Part shown: positions 8,874 to 17,260 of the stretch, in pieces
Numbering within the stretch: the stretch's first letter is position 1
Layout of the letters: each line of letters opens with the position of its first letter
Source: Varunaivibrio sulfuroxidans
Lineage (GTDB): Bacteria > Pseudomonadota > Alphaproteobacteria > Rhodospirillales > Magnetovibrionaceae
DNA: 64,000 nucleotides
Assembly (NCBI RefSeq): GCF_029318635.1
Contig: NZ_CP119676.1
Coordinates: 1,687,001-1,751,000, forward strand
Direction of reading: 5' to 3'
The notes under the pieces: generated by a model
What the model was told of the DNA's origin: nothing
Database searches by the model: none
What the model saw: the letters and a program-made list of their open reading frames with translations, nothing else
Translations under genes and position numbers: made by a program

Positions 8874-10418
8874 ATGATTCGATCGTTCCGAAATATCCTC
8901 AGATTCCTTCGCGTCGCCCATATCCTGGCCCGCCACGACGCGCTGTTTCTTCTCGATAACCTAGGCGTCGCACCATTTATCGTTTTCATCGCGCGCTTGG
9001 GCCGCCGCAGGGGCGCTCAGGGGCGCCCGGGGCAACGCCTCGCCCGCGCGCTGTCCCAAGCGGGGCCGAGTTTCATCAAGCTGGGCCAGGCGCTCTCCAC
9101 CCGTTCGGACCTCCTGGGCGAGGAAATCGCCGCCGACCTGTCGGAATTGCAAGACGCGCTGCCCCCGTTCTCCGGAACTTTGGCGCGCCAAGCCATCGCC
9201 GACGAGTTCGGTTGCCCACTCGAAAGCCTTTTTCGCTCTTTCGACGAGACCCCCGTCGCCGCCGCCTCGATCGCCCAGGTCCATTTCGCGGTAACCAGCG
9301 ACGGACGCGAAGTCGCGGTCAAGGTCCTGCGCCCCGACATCGAAGCCGCCTTCGCGCGCGATCTCGATCTGTTTTATTGGGCCGCGCAGTTGATCGAGAT
9401 GGCCCGCCCGGAATTGCGCCGCCTGAAGCCCGTCGAGGCCGTCAAGACGCTGGAAAAATCAGTCCAGATGGAAATGGACCTGCGCTTCGAGGCGGCCGCC
9501 TGCGCCGAACTTGCAGAAAATTTTCGCGACGATCCAACCTTCCGCGTGCCGGGCGTCGATTGGTTGCGCACCGGTCGGCGCGTACTGTGCACCGAACGGG
9601 TCGAAGGGATCGTGATCGACGATATTCCCGCCCTCGTCAAGGCCGGACACGAACCGTTGGAGGTCTTGCGCAAGGCCGCCGGGGCTTTTTTCCATCAGGT
9701 CTTTCGCGACGGATTTTTCCATGCCGACATGCATCCGGGCAATCTGTTCGTCGCCCCCGACGGCGCCGTGGTCGCGGTCGATTTCGGCATCATGGGCCGC
9801 CTCGACGACGCCAACCGCAAGACGTTGGCCGAAATGATGCTGGCGTTTCTCACCCGCGATTACCGCCGCGCCGCCGAAGTCCACTTCGAAGCCGGCTGGA
9901 TTCCCGCCGACCAATCCGTCACGGCCTTCACCCAGGCCTGCCGTTCGATCGCCGAGCCGATCATGGATAAGGCGCAAAACGAGATTTCCATCGGTCGCCT
10001 GCTCGGTCAATTGTTCCAGATCACCGAAACCTTCGCCATGGAGGCTCAGCCTCAATTGCTGATGCTACAAAAGACCATGCTCGTCGCCGAAGGCACCGGA
10101 CGGCATATCGCCCCCGAAGCCAATATGTGGATGCTCGCCCGCCCCTTGGTCGAGCAATGGGCGCACGACAACCTCAGCCCGCAAGCCCGTCTGCGTGACG
10201 GCGTCCAAGAATTGGTCGGCGCGGCGCGGCGCCTGCCACGGGTGTTGAACAACCTAGAAAAAAGCCTCGACGCCTTTTCCGAACGCGGCCTCAAGCTGCA
10301 CCCCGACACGGTGCTGGCGATGCGCGGCGGCAATCGAAGGCATCGCTCCGCCATACTCGCTTTCGCCACCGGCGCCGTCTGCGCCGCCGCCATTATCGGC
10401 GTCGTGTTGCTTGTTTGA
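8874..10418 (+). CDS. ubiB: Ubiquinone biosynthesis protein kinase-like UbiB
   Basis: 514 residues of the ABC1/ADCK atypical kinase family. UbiB is needed for ubiquinone synthesis, probably through ATPase activity that helps extract lipid precursors from the membrane. The family KxGQ motif is seen as FIKLGQALSTRSDLL, the Ala-rich loop as VAAASIAQVHFA, and the catalytic HADMHPGNLFV and VDFGIMGRL segments are intact. The C terminus ends in a hydrophobic helix (SAILAFATGAVCAAAIIGVVLLV, in part), typical of the UbiB membrane anchor. It follows ubiE after about 100 bp with no gene between. Confidence 0.96.
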   Translation: MIRSFRNILRFLRVAHILARHDALFLLDNLGVAPFIVFIARLGRRRGAQGRPGQRLARALSQAGPSFIKLGQALSTRSDLLGEEIAADLSELQDALPPFSGTLARQAIADEFGCPLESLFRSFDETPVAAASIAQVHFAVTSDGREVAVKVLRPDIEAAFARDLDLFYWAAQLIEMARPELRRLKPVEAVKTLEKSVQMEMDLRFEAAACAELAENFRDDPTFRVPGVDWLRTGRRVLCTERVEGIVIDDIPALVKAGHEPLEVLRKAAGAFFHQVFRDGFFHADMHPGNLFVAPDGAVVAVDFGIMGRLDDANRKTLAEMMLAFLTRDYRRAAEVHFEAGWIPADQSVTAFTQACRSIAEPIMDKAQNEISIGRLLGQLFQITETFAMEAQPQLLMLQKTMLVAEGTGRHIAPEANMWMLARPLVEQWAHDNLSPQARLRDGVQELVGAARRLPRVLNNLEKSLDAFSERGLKLHPDTVLAMRGGNRRHRSAILAFATGAVCAAAIIGVVLLV

Positions 10419-10495
10419 TTGCGTTCCCCCCTAATTTTTGTGTTATTTACCGTTGCGATGGCGACGGCCGTCCGGTACATTAACCACACCAAATT

Positions 10496-11767
10496 ATGGT
10501 AAAACGAAGGGCCTCCGCCGTGCCACTCTCCGCCAAAACCGGCTTCGCGCCACTTGCGGGCAAGCGTATTCTTCTCGTCGTCACCGGCGGAATCGCGGCC
10601 TACAAGACTCCCGATCTGGTGCGCCGCCTGGTTAAAGCCGGAGCGCGCGTGCGTTGCGTATTGAGCCGTGGCGGCGCCCAGTTCGTCACCGCGATGAGCC
10701 TCGCCGCCGTCAGCGGCGAGAAGGTCCATGACGACTTATTTTCCCTGGATGACGAAAACGAGATCGGGCACATCCGGTTGTCGCGTGAGGCCGACGTGGT
10801 GCTCATCGCCCCCGCGACCGCCAATATCATAGCCAAACTCGCCCACGGCCTGGCCGACGATCTGCCAAGCGCCGTCCTGCTCGCCTCGGACAAACCCATC
10901 GTGATCGCCCCGGCGATGAACGTGCGGATGTGGGAACACCCCGCGACCCGCCATAATGTGGAGACCCTGACCGCCCGCGGGGTACGCTTTATCGGCCCCG
11001 ACGAGGGTGATATGGCTTGCGGAGAATGGGGTTTTGGACGCATGAGCGACCCCGAAGACATCGCCGCCCGACTTCACGCGTTCTTCGGCGAAGCGGGGCG
11101 CCTAAAAGGTCGGCGCGCCATCGTCACCAGTGGGCCCACGCACGAACCGATCGACCCGGTACGTTATCTCGCCAACCGATCGTCGGGCAAGCAAGGTCAC
11201 GCCATCGCCGCCGCACTGAGCGCATCGGGCGCGCAAACGACCCTAATCAGCGGCCCGACCCGCTTGGCCGATCCCCTCGGAGTCGAGGTCGTTCACGTGC
11301 AGACCGCCGCCCAAATGGCCGCCGCCGTCGAAGCCGCCCTGCCCGCCGACGTCGCCGTTCTGGCCGCCGCCGTCGCCGACTGGCGCGTCCGCCCGGCGGT
11401 TGAAAAAATCAAGAAAGACGCCGGCCACGCCCCTCCGGAACTGGTGTTGGAGGAAAACCCCGACATTTTAGCGGCGCTGGCGCAAAAAACGACGGGGCGT
11501 CCGACCTTGGTCGTCGGGTTCGCCGCCGAGACCCGAAACGTTATCGAAAACGCCCGGGCCAAACGGGCGCGCAAGGGATGCGATTGGATTGTCGCCAACG
11601 ACGTCTCCGAGGCCACCGGGGTGTTCGGCGGTGACGACAACACCGTGCATCTGATCCGCGCCGACGGCGTCGAGACCTGGGCGACGATGCGTAAACGGCG
11701 CATCGCCGAGCGCTTGGCCGAACGTATCGCCGACGCTTTAAACCACACTCCAAAGCACGAAGGATGA
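10496..11767 (+). CDS. coaBC: Bifunctional phosphopantothenoylcysteine decarboxylase/synthetase
   Basis: 423 residues catalysing two steps of coenzyme A synthesis. The N-terminal CoaC half is a flavoprotein decarboxylase: [20 protein letters not shown], the [16 protein letters not shown] motif and the Cys in [10 protein letters not shown]. The C-terminal CoaB half joins 4-phosphopantothenate to cysteine: [20 protein letters not shown] and the downstream KIKK loop and [13 protein letters not shown]. The start could be slightly internal, since the first 18 residues are poorly conserved. dut begins 7 bp after the stop, so the two are probably co-transcribed. Confidence 0.96.
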   Translation: MVKRRASAVPLSAKTGFAPLAGKRILLVVTGGIAAYKTPDLVRRLVKAGARVRCVLSRGGAQFVTAMSLAAVSGEKVHDDLFSLDDENEIGHIRLSREADVVLIAPATANIIAKLAHGLADDLPSAVLLASDKPIVIAPAMNVRMWEHPATRHNVETLTARGVRFIGPDEGDMACGEWGFGRMSDPEDIAARLHAFFGEAGRLKGRRAIVTSGPTHEPIDPVRYLANRSSGKQGHAIAAALSASGAQTTLISGPTRLADPLGVEVVHVQTAAQMAAAVEAALPADVAVLAAAVADWRVRPAVEKIKKDAGHAPPELVLEENPDILAALAQKTTGRPTLVVGFAAETRNVIENARAKRARKGCDWIVANDVSEATGVFGGDDNTVHLIRADGVETWATMRKRRIAERLAERIADALNHTPKHEG

Positions 11768-11774
11768 AAAGTGC

Positions 11775-12242
11775 ATGAACGCAATTGACCCGCCCCTGCG
11801 CGTTGCGCTGAAGCGATTGCCCCATGGCGCGGACCTCCCCCTGCCCGCGCACGCCAGCGCCAACGCCGCCGGCGTCGATCTTCTGGCGGCGGTAAAGGCC
11901 CCATTGGCCCTGGCCCCGATGGCCCGCGCCCTTATCCCCACCGGGATCGCCATCGCCTTGCCGAACGGTTTCGAAGCTCAGGTTCGCCCCCGCTCCGGCC
12001 TCGCCGCCAAGCATGGCGTCAGCGTGCTCAACAGCCCGGGCACCATCGATGCCGACTACCGCGGCGAAATCTCGGTCATACTCGTCAATTTCGGCGACGC
12101 GCCGTTTACCGTCGAACGGGGGATGCGGGTGGCGCAAATGGTCGTCGCGCCCGTGCGCGCCATCGCCTTCGAGAATGTGGAAGACTTATCCGACAGCCAA
12201 CGCGGAAGCGCTGGATTCGGATCGACAGGAACGGTCGGGTGA
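11775..12242 (+). CDS. dut: Deoxyuridine 5-prime-triphosphate nucleotidohydrolase
   Basis: 155 residues of the homotrimeric dUTPase family, which hydrolyses dUTP to dUMP and pyrophosphate and so limits uracil in DNA. All five motifs are visible: motif 1 [12 protein letters not shown], motif 2 RSGLAAKHG, motif 3 [17 protein letters not shown], motif 4 [10 protein letters not shown] and the Gly-rich P-loop-like motif 5 [10 protein letters not shown] at the C terminus. The coaBC-dut order is a very common alphaproteobacterial pair. The next gene begins 34 bp downstream. Confidence 0.97.
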   Translation: MNAIDPPLRVALKRLPHGADLPLPAHASANAAGVDLLAAVKAPLALAPMARALIPTGIAIALPNGFEAQVRPRSGLAAKHGVSVLNSPGTIDADYRGEISVILVNFGDAPFTVERGMRVAQMVVAPVRAIAFENVEDLSDSQRGSAGFGSTGTVG

Positions 12243-12276
12243 CCCCGACCCAAGATTATAAGGGAGAACGATAGTC

Positions 12277-12732
12277 ATGCTGCGGCTATCAAAGAAAATG
12301 TTGTTCGCCATCGAATCGGTTCTCGATATCGCCTATCATTCCGGCGCGGAGCCGGTGCAGAGCCGCGAAATCACCCGCCGTCAGAGCATTCCCAGACGCT
12401 ATCTGGAGCAAGCCCTGCAACAACTGGTCCGCGAAGACATCCTGATTGGCGTGCGCGGTCCGCGCGGCGGCTACCGGCTGGCCCGCGAGCGCCGCCGCAT
12501 TTCAATCGGCGATATCGTCCGCGCGGTACGTAAAATGGAAACCACGGAGGATCCCTTACTCGACACCGAAGGCTCGGAATTAGGCGTGAAAGTGGTGCGC
12601 CCGTTGTGGCTGGAACTTCAAGACGAGGTCATGAACCGGCTCGACAACATCACGATCGACCAGTTGTGCGCCAAATCCGACGAGGCCGGGATCGTTAGCG
12701 AGGGCCGAAAAAATCTCGATTTTACCATCTAA
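12277..12732 (+). CDS. Rrf2-family transcriptional regulator (CymR-like)
   Basis: 151 residues. The winged helix matches Rrf2: MLRLSKKMLFAIESVLDIAY, SREITRRQSIPRRYLEQALQ and the wing LIGVRGPRGGYRLARERR. IscR- and NsrR-type members bind an Fe-S cluster with three Cys; only one Cys (in DQLCAK) is present, so this is a cluster-free member closer to CymR, which controls cysteine synthesis through cysteine synthase. The next gene is cysK, and a phased palindrome array lies between them. I infer that this regulator represses cysK, perhaps with CysK as partner. That is inference from context and family knowledge. Confidence 0.88.
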   Translation: MLRLSKKMLFAIESVLDIAYHSGAEPVQSREITRRQSIPRRYLEQALQQLVREDILIGVRGPRGGYRLARERRRISIGDIVRAVRKMETTEDPLLDTEGSELGVKVVRPLWLELQDEVMNRLDNITIDQLCAKSDEAGIVSEGRKNLDFTI

Positions 12733-12808
12733 CGGCCCCGTTATCTTCGAGCTTTCTTCCGACAACGCCCGCGCAATCTTTCCATAAAGGGGCTAATGTC
12801 AAGATTGT

Positions 12809-12848
12809 TTGTATAAATATACAATTGTACAATTTTAAACTTGTACAA
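12809..12848. promoter_or_regulatory. 16-bp phased palindrome array upstream of cysK (likely Rrf2 operator)
   Basis: TTGTA starts recur exactly every 16 bp at 12809, 12825 and 12841: TTGTATAAATATACAA, then TTGTACAA, then TTGTACAA. The last two are perfect 8-bp palindromes and the first is a 7-bp-arm near-palindrome. The stretch is very A+T-rich in otherwise GC-rich DNA, sits after the Rrf2 gene and about 155 bp before cysK. The array looks like a multi-site operator overlapping the cysK promoter. Confidence 0.6.
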
Positions 12849-13001
12849 TTTTTAAAACTGGGGATAATCTTTGCGACTCCGCTAGAAATCCCGCCGCGAT
12901 AACCGCAATATAACGACTCGACCCGGACGCGATTCGGCCAGGATTTTGCCGCCGCGCAATGGGCGGGGTGATGTTGGAACGGATAAGGACAAAGGGACGT
13001 C

Positions 13002-14003
13002 ATGGCGCGCGAAAAGACAACGACCGGCTCTTCTGAGACCACCCCCTCCGGCGAATTTCGGGGGAAAGTTTACGATTCCATCGTCGATACCATCGGGGCG
13101 ACCCCCCTAGTACGCCTGGACCGCTTGGCCGAGGACGGCGGATGTGCGGCTCAACTCGTTGGAAAATGCGAATTTTTCAATCCCCTGTCCTCGGTCAAGG
13201 ACCGCATCGGGCTGGCCATGGTCGAAGCCGCCGAGGCCGACGGACGGCTAAAACCCGGCGCGGTCCTGGTCGAACCGACCTCGGGCAACACAGGCATCGC
13301 CCTGGCCTTCGTCTGCGCCGCCAAGGGTTATCGGCTCGTTTTGACCATGCCCGAAAGCATGTCGTTCGAACGTCGTAAAATGGTCGCCCTTCTCGGCGCC
13401 GAAATCATCCTCACCCCGGCCCCCCAGGGGATGCAGGGTGCGGTTGACAAGGCCGAGGCGCTGTCCCGAGAAATCCCCGGCGCGGTCATGCTGCAACAAT
13501 TCGAGAACCCGGCCAACCCCCAAATCCATCGCGCCACCACCGGCCCTGAAATCTGGGCCGACAGCGCGGGCAAGGTCGATGCGGTCGTCGCCGGCGTCGG
13601 CACCGGCGGCACGATCACCGGCGTCGGTGAGGCGCTCAAGGCGCTTAAGCCCGAGGTAAAAATAATCGCCGTCGAACCCGAAGACAGCCCGATTCTGTCG
13701 GGCGGCGTGCCCGGACCTCACAAAATTCAGGGCATCGGCGCAAATTTCATTCCCAAAATTCTCAACCGGGAGATCATCGACGAGATCGTCCAAATCGGCA
13801 ACGAAACCTCGTTCGCCACCGCGCGCAAGGTGGCGGCCCTGGAGGGCCTCGCCGTCGGTATCTCGTCGGGTGCGGCGCTGGCCGCCGCACTCGAGGTCGG
13901 CCGCCGCCCGGATATGGCCGGAAAGATGATCGTCGTCATCCTGCCATCGTTCGCCGAGCGCTATCTCTCGACCCAATTGTTCGACGGCTTGGTGCAGGAC
14001 TGA
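13002..14003 (+). CDS. cysK: Cysteine synthase A
   Basis: 333 residues. CysK makes cysteine from O-acetylserine and sulfide. The PLP lysine is in [14 protein letters not shown], the substrate loop is [13 protein letters not shown], and the phosphate-binding loop is [15 protein letters not shown]; all are intact. The N terminus has an extra 23 or so residues before [16 protein letters not shown]. The upstream region carries the putative Rrf2 operator and the downstream genes encode a MoeB/ThiF-like enzyme and a DsrE-like protein, making a small sulfur cluster. Confidence 0.96.
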   Translation: MAREKTTTGSSETTPSGEFRGKVYDSIVDTIGATPLVRLDRLAEDGGCAAQLVGKCEFFNPLSSVKDRIGLAMVEAAEADGRLKPGAVLVEPTSGNTGIALAFVCAAKGYRLVLTMPESMSFERRKMVALLGAEIILTPAPQGMQGAVDKAEALSREIPGAVMLQQFENPANPQIHRATTGPEIWADSAGKVDAVVAGVGTGGTITGVGEALKALKPEVKIIAVEPEDSPILSGGVPGPHKIQGIGANFIPKILNREIIDEIVQIGNETSFATARKVAALEGLAVGISSGAALAAALEVGRRPDMAGKMIVVILPSFAERYLSTQLFDGLVQD

Positions 14004-14081
14004 CCGGCGGCATTCCCGCCACCCCCTCACGGACGCAACGCAGCCCCGCGCGGCCTCTCCGCGGGTGAAACGGACCCGATC

Positions 14082-14906
14082 ATGGATTTTACGGAAGAAC
14101 AGATCAAACGCTACGCCCGGCATATTTTACTGCGCGAGGTCGGCGGCGAGGGTCAGGCCAAACTGCTGGGCGCGCGCGTCCTGATTATTGGCGCCGGGGG
14201 ATTGGGTGCGCCGCTTTTACTGTATTTGGCCGCCGCGGGGGTCGGCGCCATCGCCGTGATCGACGACGACACCGTCGAGTTGTCCAACCTACAGCGCCAA
14301 ATCGTCCATACCACGGCGCGGATCGGCATGGCCAAGGTGGACAGCGCCGTACGCGCCCTGGGCGACATCAATCCCGACGTCACCGTGACGCCCATAAAGG
14401 GGCGTATCACCGCCGACAACGCCCTGGAGCTGATTTCCCAGTACGATCTCGTCGCCGACGGCAGCGACAATTTCGCCACCCGCTTCCTCGTTAACGACGC
14501 CTGCTATCTGGCCCAAAAACCGCTGGTGTCGGGGGCCATTCTGCGCTTCGACGGCCAACTTTCCACCTTCAAGGGGTATCCTCCCGGCAAAGGCTATCCC
14601 GGCGGCGATGAAAACGGGCCGTGCTACCGTTGCCTGTACCGCGAACCGCCGCCGCCCGGACAAATACCAAGCTGCGCCGAGGCCGGCGTGATGGGGGCGC
14701 TGTGCGGCGCGATCGGATCCCTGCAAGCAAATGAGGTCCTCAAGGAACTGATGGGTATCGGCGAGAGCCTGTCCGGTTCGTTGCTGATTTTCGACGGTCT
14801 GGCGACGACTTTTCGTAAAATCAAATTAAAGCGCGACCCCGATTGCCCGCTATGCGGCGCGCACCCGAGCATTACCGATCTCAGCGGTCATGCCGCGGGA
14901 CATTAA
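14082..14906 (+). CDS. moeB: MoeB/ThiF/HesA-family adenylyltransferase
   Basis: 274 residues of the E1-like family that adenylates the C-terminal Gly of a sulfur carrier such as MoaD or ThiS. Motifs: the nucleotide-binding GAGGLGAPLLLYLAAAGVG, VELSNLQRQIVH, the conserved Asp in VADGSDNFATRFLVND, and two zinc-binding Cys pairs, CYRCLY and CPLCG. There is no rhodanese domain, so it is the short MoeB/ThiF form. MoeB, ThiF or a more general sulfur-carrier role cannot be told apart; I favour MoeB/HesA naming. It follows cysK by 78 bp on the same strand. Confidence 0.88.
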   Translation: MDFTEEQIKRYARHILLREVGGEGQAKLLGARVLIIGAGGLGAPLLLYLAAAGVGAIAVIDDDTVELSNLQRQIVHTTARIGMAKVDSAVRALGDINPDVTVTPIKGRITADNALELISQYDLVADGSDNFATRFLVNDACYLAQKPLVSGAILRFDGQLSTFKGYPPGKGYPGGDENGPCYRCLYREPPPPGQIPSCAEAGVMGALCGAIGSLQANEVLKELMGIGESLSGSLLIFDGLATTFRKIKLKRDPDCPLCGAHPSITDLSGHAAGH

Positions 14907-14985
14907 TGTTACGTTCACGTCGCGCAGGTTGTTAATTTTAGCGCCCAAAGTCGGCCCAAACCCGCTTTGAACAGGTTTAACCGCC

Positions 14986-15426
14986 ATGAACACACGTCCC
15001 GACAAGCTGTCCATCGTCGTTTTCTCCGGCGATTTCGATAGGGTGCACTATGCGCTTGTCTTGGCCAGCGGATCGCAGGCGGCGGGAATCGCAACGACGC
15101 TGTTTTTCACCATGGAAGGCGCGCGAGCGCTGTGCCGGAACGACGAACAAAATCCGCCGGCTTGGCGGGCGCTGCCCCTTACGACCTCGCAATTTACCAA
15201 TGGCGGGGCGATGGACGACGCCTTCAAGGCCCGCGGCGTCGGCGATTTCGAGACCCTGCTTCGCGCCTGTATCGATATGGGGGTCGTTTTCATGGTCTGC
15301 GAAATGGGTCTCGCGGCGTTGGGTATCCCACGCGAAGAGCTGCGCGCCGACATCCCGTTCGTCGATGGCGGGGTGGTCACCTTCCTCAACGACGCCTCGA
15401 AAAACGGGTCGATTCTTTTTATCTGA
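14986..15426 (+). CDS. DsrE/DsrF-like sulfur-relay family protein
   Basis: 146 residues. The fold is suggested by the strand-helix start DKLSIVVFSGDFDRVHYALVLASGSQAAG and the family segment DMGVVFMVCEMGLAALGI, whose Cys is the likely sulfur-accepting residue of DsrE/DsrE2-type proteins. A second cysteine lies seven residues before it (RACIDMG). These proteins bind sulfane sulfur and relay it between partners. Position after cysK and a MoeB-like gene supports a sulfur-transfer role, but no dsrAB or other Dsr genes are in view, so this is not evidence for sulfur oxidation. Function is inferred from family and neighbours. Confidence 0.75.
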   Translation: MNTRPDKLSIVVFSGDFDRVHYALVLASGSQAAGIATTLFFTMEGARALCRNDEQNPPAWRALPLTTSQFTNGGAMDDAFKARGVGDFETLLRACIDMGVVFMVCEMGLAALGIPREELRADIPFVDGGVVTFLNDASKNGSILFI

Positions 15427-15484
15427 TGCGCCCGGACAAGCGCCCAATCACCGAGTCCCGATCACGCCCCAAAAGACATCCCCC

Positions 15485-16471
15485 CTAAAAGACATCCCCA
15501 ATGACGCGGTCGGGCGGAGTGTGGCCGTCGATGAAGGTCTTGATGTTGATCAGCACCTTTTCGCCCATGTCGATGCGCCCCTCGACCGTCGCCGAGCCCA
15601 TATGAGGCAGTAGCGTGACGTTGTCCAACGACAAAAATTTGGGGTTGATCGCCGGTTCGTTCTCGAACACGTCAAGCCCGGCCCCGGCGATATCGCCTGC
15701 TTTCAACAGGCGGATCAGGGCGTTTTCATCGATGACCTCGCCGCGCGCGGTGTTCACCAAATAGGCGCTGGGACGCAGCAGTTTCAGCCGTCGCGCCGAC
15801 AACAGGTGGTACGTCGCGGGCGTATGGGGACAATTGACCGAAATAATGTCCATGCGCGCCAACATCTGATCCAGGCTTTCCCAGTAGGTCGCTTCCAACT
15901 CGGTTTCGATGTCGCCGTGAACTCGGCGTCGATTGTGATAGTGCACCGATAGGCCAAACCCCTTGGCGCGCCGAGCCACGGCGCGCCCGATCCGCCCCAT
16001 GCCGACGATCCCCAAGCGCTTGCCGTGAATACGGTTGCCGAGCATCCAGGTCGGCGACCAGCCTTTCCACTTGCCTTCGCGCAGGACCCGTTCACCCTCG
16101 ACCACGCGGCGGGGCACCGCCAGGATCAACGCCATGGTCATATCGGCGGTATCTTCGGTCAGCACGTCCGGAGTGTTGGTCAGCGTAATCGCGCGCTGGC
16201 GTGCGCTGGACAGGTCGATATGATCGACCCCGGTCCCGTAGTTGGCGATCAGACGCAGATTTTCGCCGGCTTGGGCGAGGACGGCGGAATCGATATCATC
16301 CGTCACGGTGGGCACCAGGACGTCCGCATGCTTGACCGCCTCGATCAATTGAGCCTTACTCATCGGCGTGTCGTCAAGGTTGAGCGTGACGTCGAACAAT
16401 TCCATCATCCGAGTTTCAATGGAATCTGGAAGTTTACGTGTGACGACGACCTTTACCTTACCCTTCACCAT
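15485..16471 (-). CDS. D-2-hydroxyacid dehydrogenase (glyoxylate/hydroxypyruvate reductase-like)
   Basis: 328 residues from the ATG at 16469-16471, which has GGGAGGG about seven bases upstream; the frame is open further but without homology. NAD(P)-linked reductase of the GyaR/SerA type. Motifs: the regulatory-region LIANYGTGVDHIDL, the Rossmann loop LGIVGMGRIGRAVARRA, the catalytic Arg and Glu regions in NTARGEVIDENAL and FENEPAINP, and the catalytic His in LLPHMGSATVEGR. The substrate is most likely glyoxylate or hydroxypyruvate. It converges with the DsrE gene on the plus strand (58 bp between stops). Confidence 0.9.
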   Translation of the reverse strand: MVKGKVKVVVTRKLPDSIETRMMELFDVTLNLDDTPMSKAQLIEAVKHADVLVPTVTDDIDSAVLAQAGENLRLIANYGTGVDHIDLSSARQRAITLTNTPDVLTEDTADMTMALILAVPRRVVEGERVLREGKWKGWSPTWMLGNRIHGKRLGIVGMGRIGRAVARRAKGFGLSVHYHNRRRVHGDIETELEATYWESLDQMLARMDIISVNCPHTPATYHLLSARRLKLLRPSAYLVNTARGEVIDENALIRLLKAGDIAGAGLDVFENEPAINPKFLSLDNVTLLPHMGSATVEGRIDMGEKVLINIKTFIDGHTPPDRVIGDVF

Positions 16472-16739
16472 GCGCGCCCTCCCTTTGACGTGTCGTGACA
16501 ACGTGTCGCATTGCCCCGCAAGGGGTACCAGCCCTAAGCCTTCTTGTCCAGCGCGGAGGCGTCTTGACGCGCACCGCAAAATCGCCTCGCACCGACGAAG
16601 CGCCGCCCGCTTGGGCTTTTTCTCAGCCGCGCCTTTCCCCCCGGCCCATGCCGCCTTATACTGCGCGCCTGTCCAATATGAAATGGCCCGCCCCTCATGG
16701 CGGAACGCCCGCTCACCAAGGTCGTACGGAGACTTCGCC

Positions 16740-17249
16740 ATGCGCCGGATTAATGTCCTGATCGTCGGTTTGATCCTCACCGTGTTCGCAGCGTCCCCGC
16801 TGCTGGCTCAAGAAGCGTCGAATCCGGGCACCGGCCTCCCCTTGCCCCGCTTCGCCAGCCTGCGCTCGGGCGAGGTCAACCTGCGCACGGGGCCGGGGGT
16901 CCAATATCCCGTGGAGTGGGTTTTTCAACGCCTGGGGATGCCCGTCGAGATCATCGCCGAATACCGCACCTGGCGCAAAGTTCGCGACTGGATGGGCGTC
17001 CAGGGCTGGGTTCATCAAAGCATGTTGGGCGCCAAACGCGACTTCATCGTGATCGGCGGCACACGGATATTGCACGCCAGGGCCGACGAAAAAAGTTCCG
17101 CCGTCGCCCGACTCGACCCGGGGGTCATCGGCGTCATCCGCGCCTGCGGCGCGACGGATACCTTTTGCAAGGTCGAGGTTGGCGATTACACGGGGTGGCT
17201 GAAGCGCGCTCAATTCTGGGGCCTGCGTCGCGACGAGGCCATCCCATAA
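16740..17249 (+). CDS. Exported SH3-like domain protein
   Basis: 169 residues from the ATG at 16740-16742 (GGAG upstream). A signal peptide is clear: a hydrophobic stretch VLIVGLILTVFAASPLLAQE ends at an Ala-Gln site. Two bacterial SH3-like repeats follow: SGEVNLRTGPGVQYPVEWVF with YRTWRKVRDWMGVQGWVH, then IGGTRILHARADEKSSAVARL with CKVEVGDYTGWLKRAQFWG. Such proteins act in the periplasm, usually on or near peptidoglycan. The family (SH3_4/DUF1058-like) is common in alphaproteobacteria. It is divergent from the dehydrogenase and convergent with the next gene. Confidence 0.82.
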   Translation: MRRINVLIVGLILTVFAASPLLAQEASNPGTGLPLPRFASLRSGEVNLRTGPGVQYPVEWVFQRLGMPVEIIAEYRTWRKVRDWMGVQGWVHQSMLGAKRDFIVIGGTRILHARADEKSSAVARLDPGVIGVIRACGATDTFCKVEVGDYTGWLKRAQFWGLRRDEAIP

Positions 17250-17260
17250 ACCGGCGCGCG

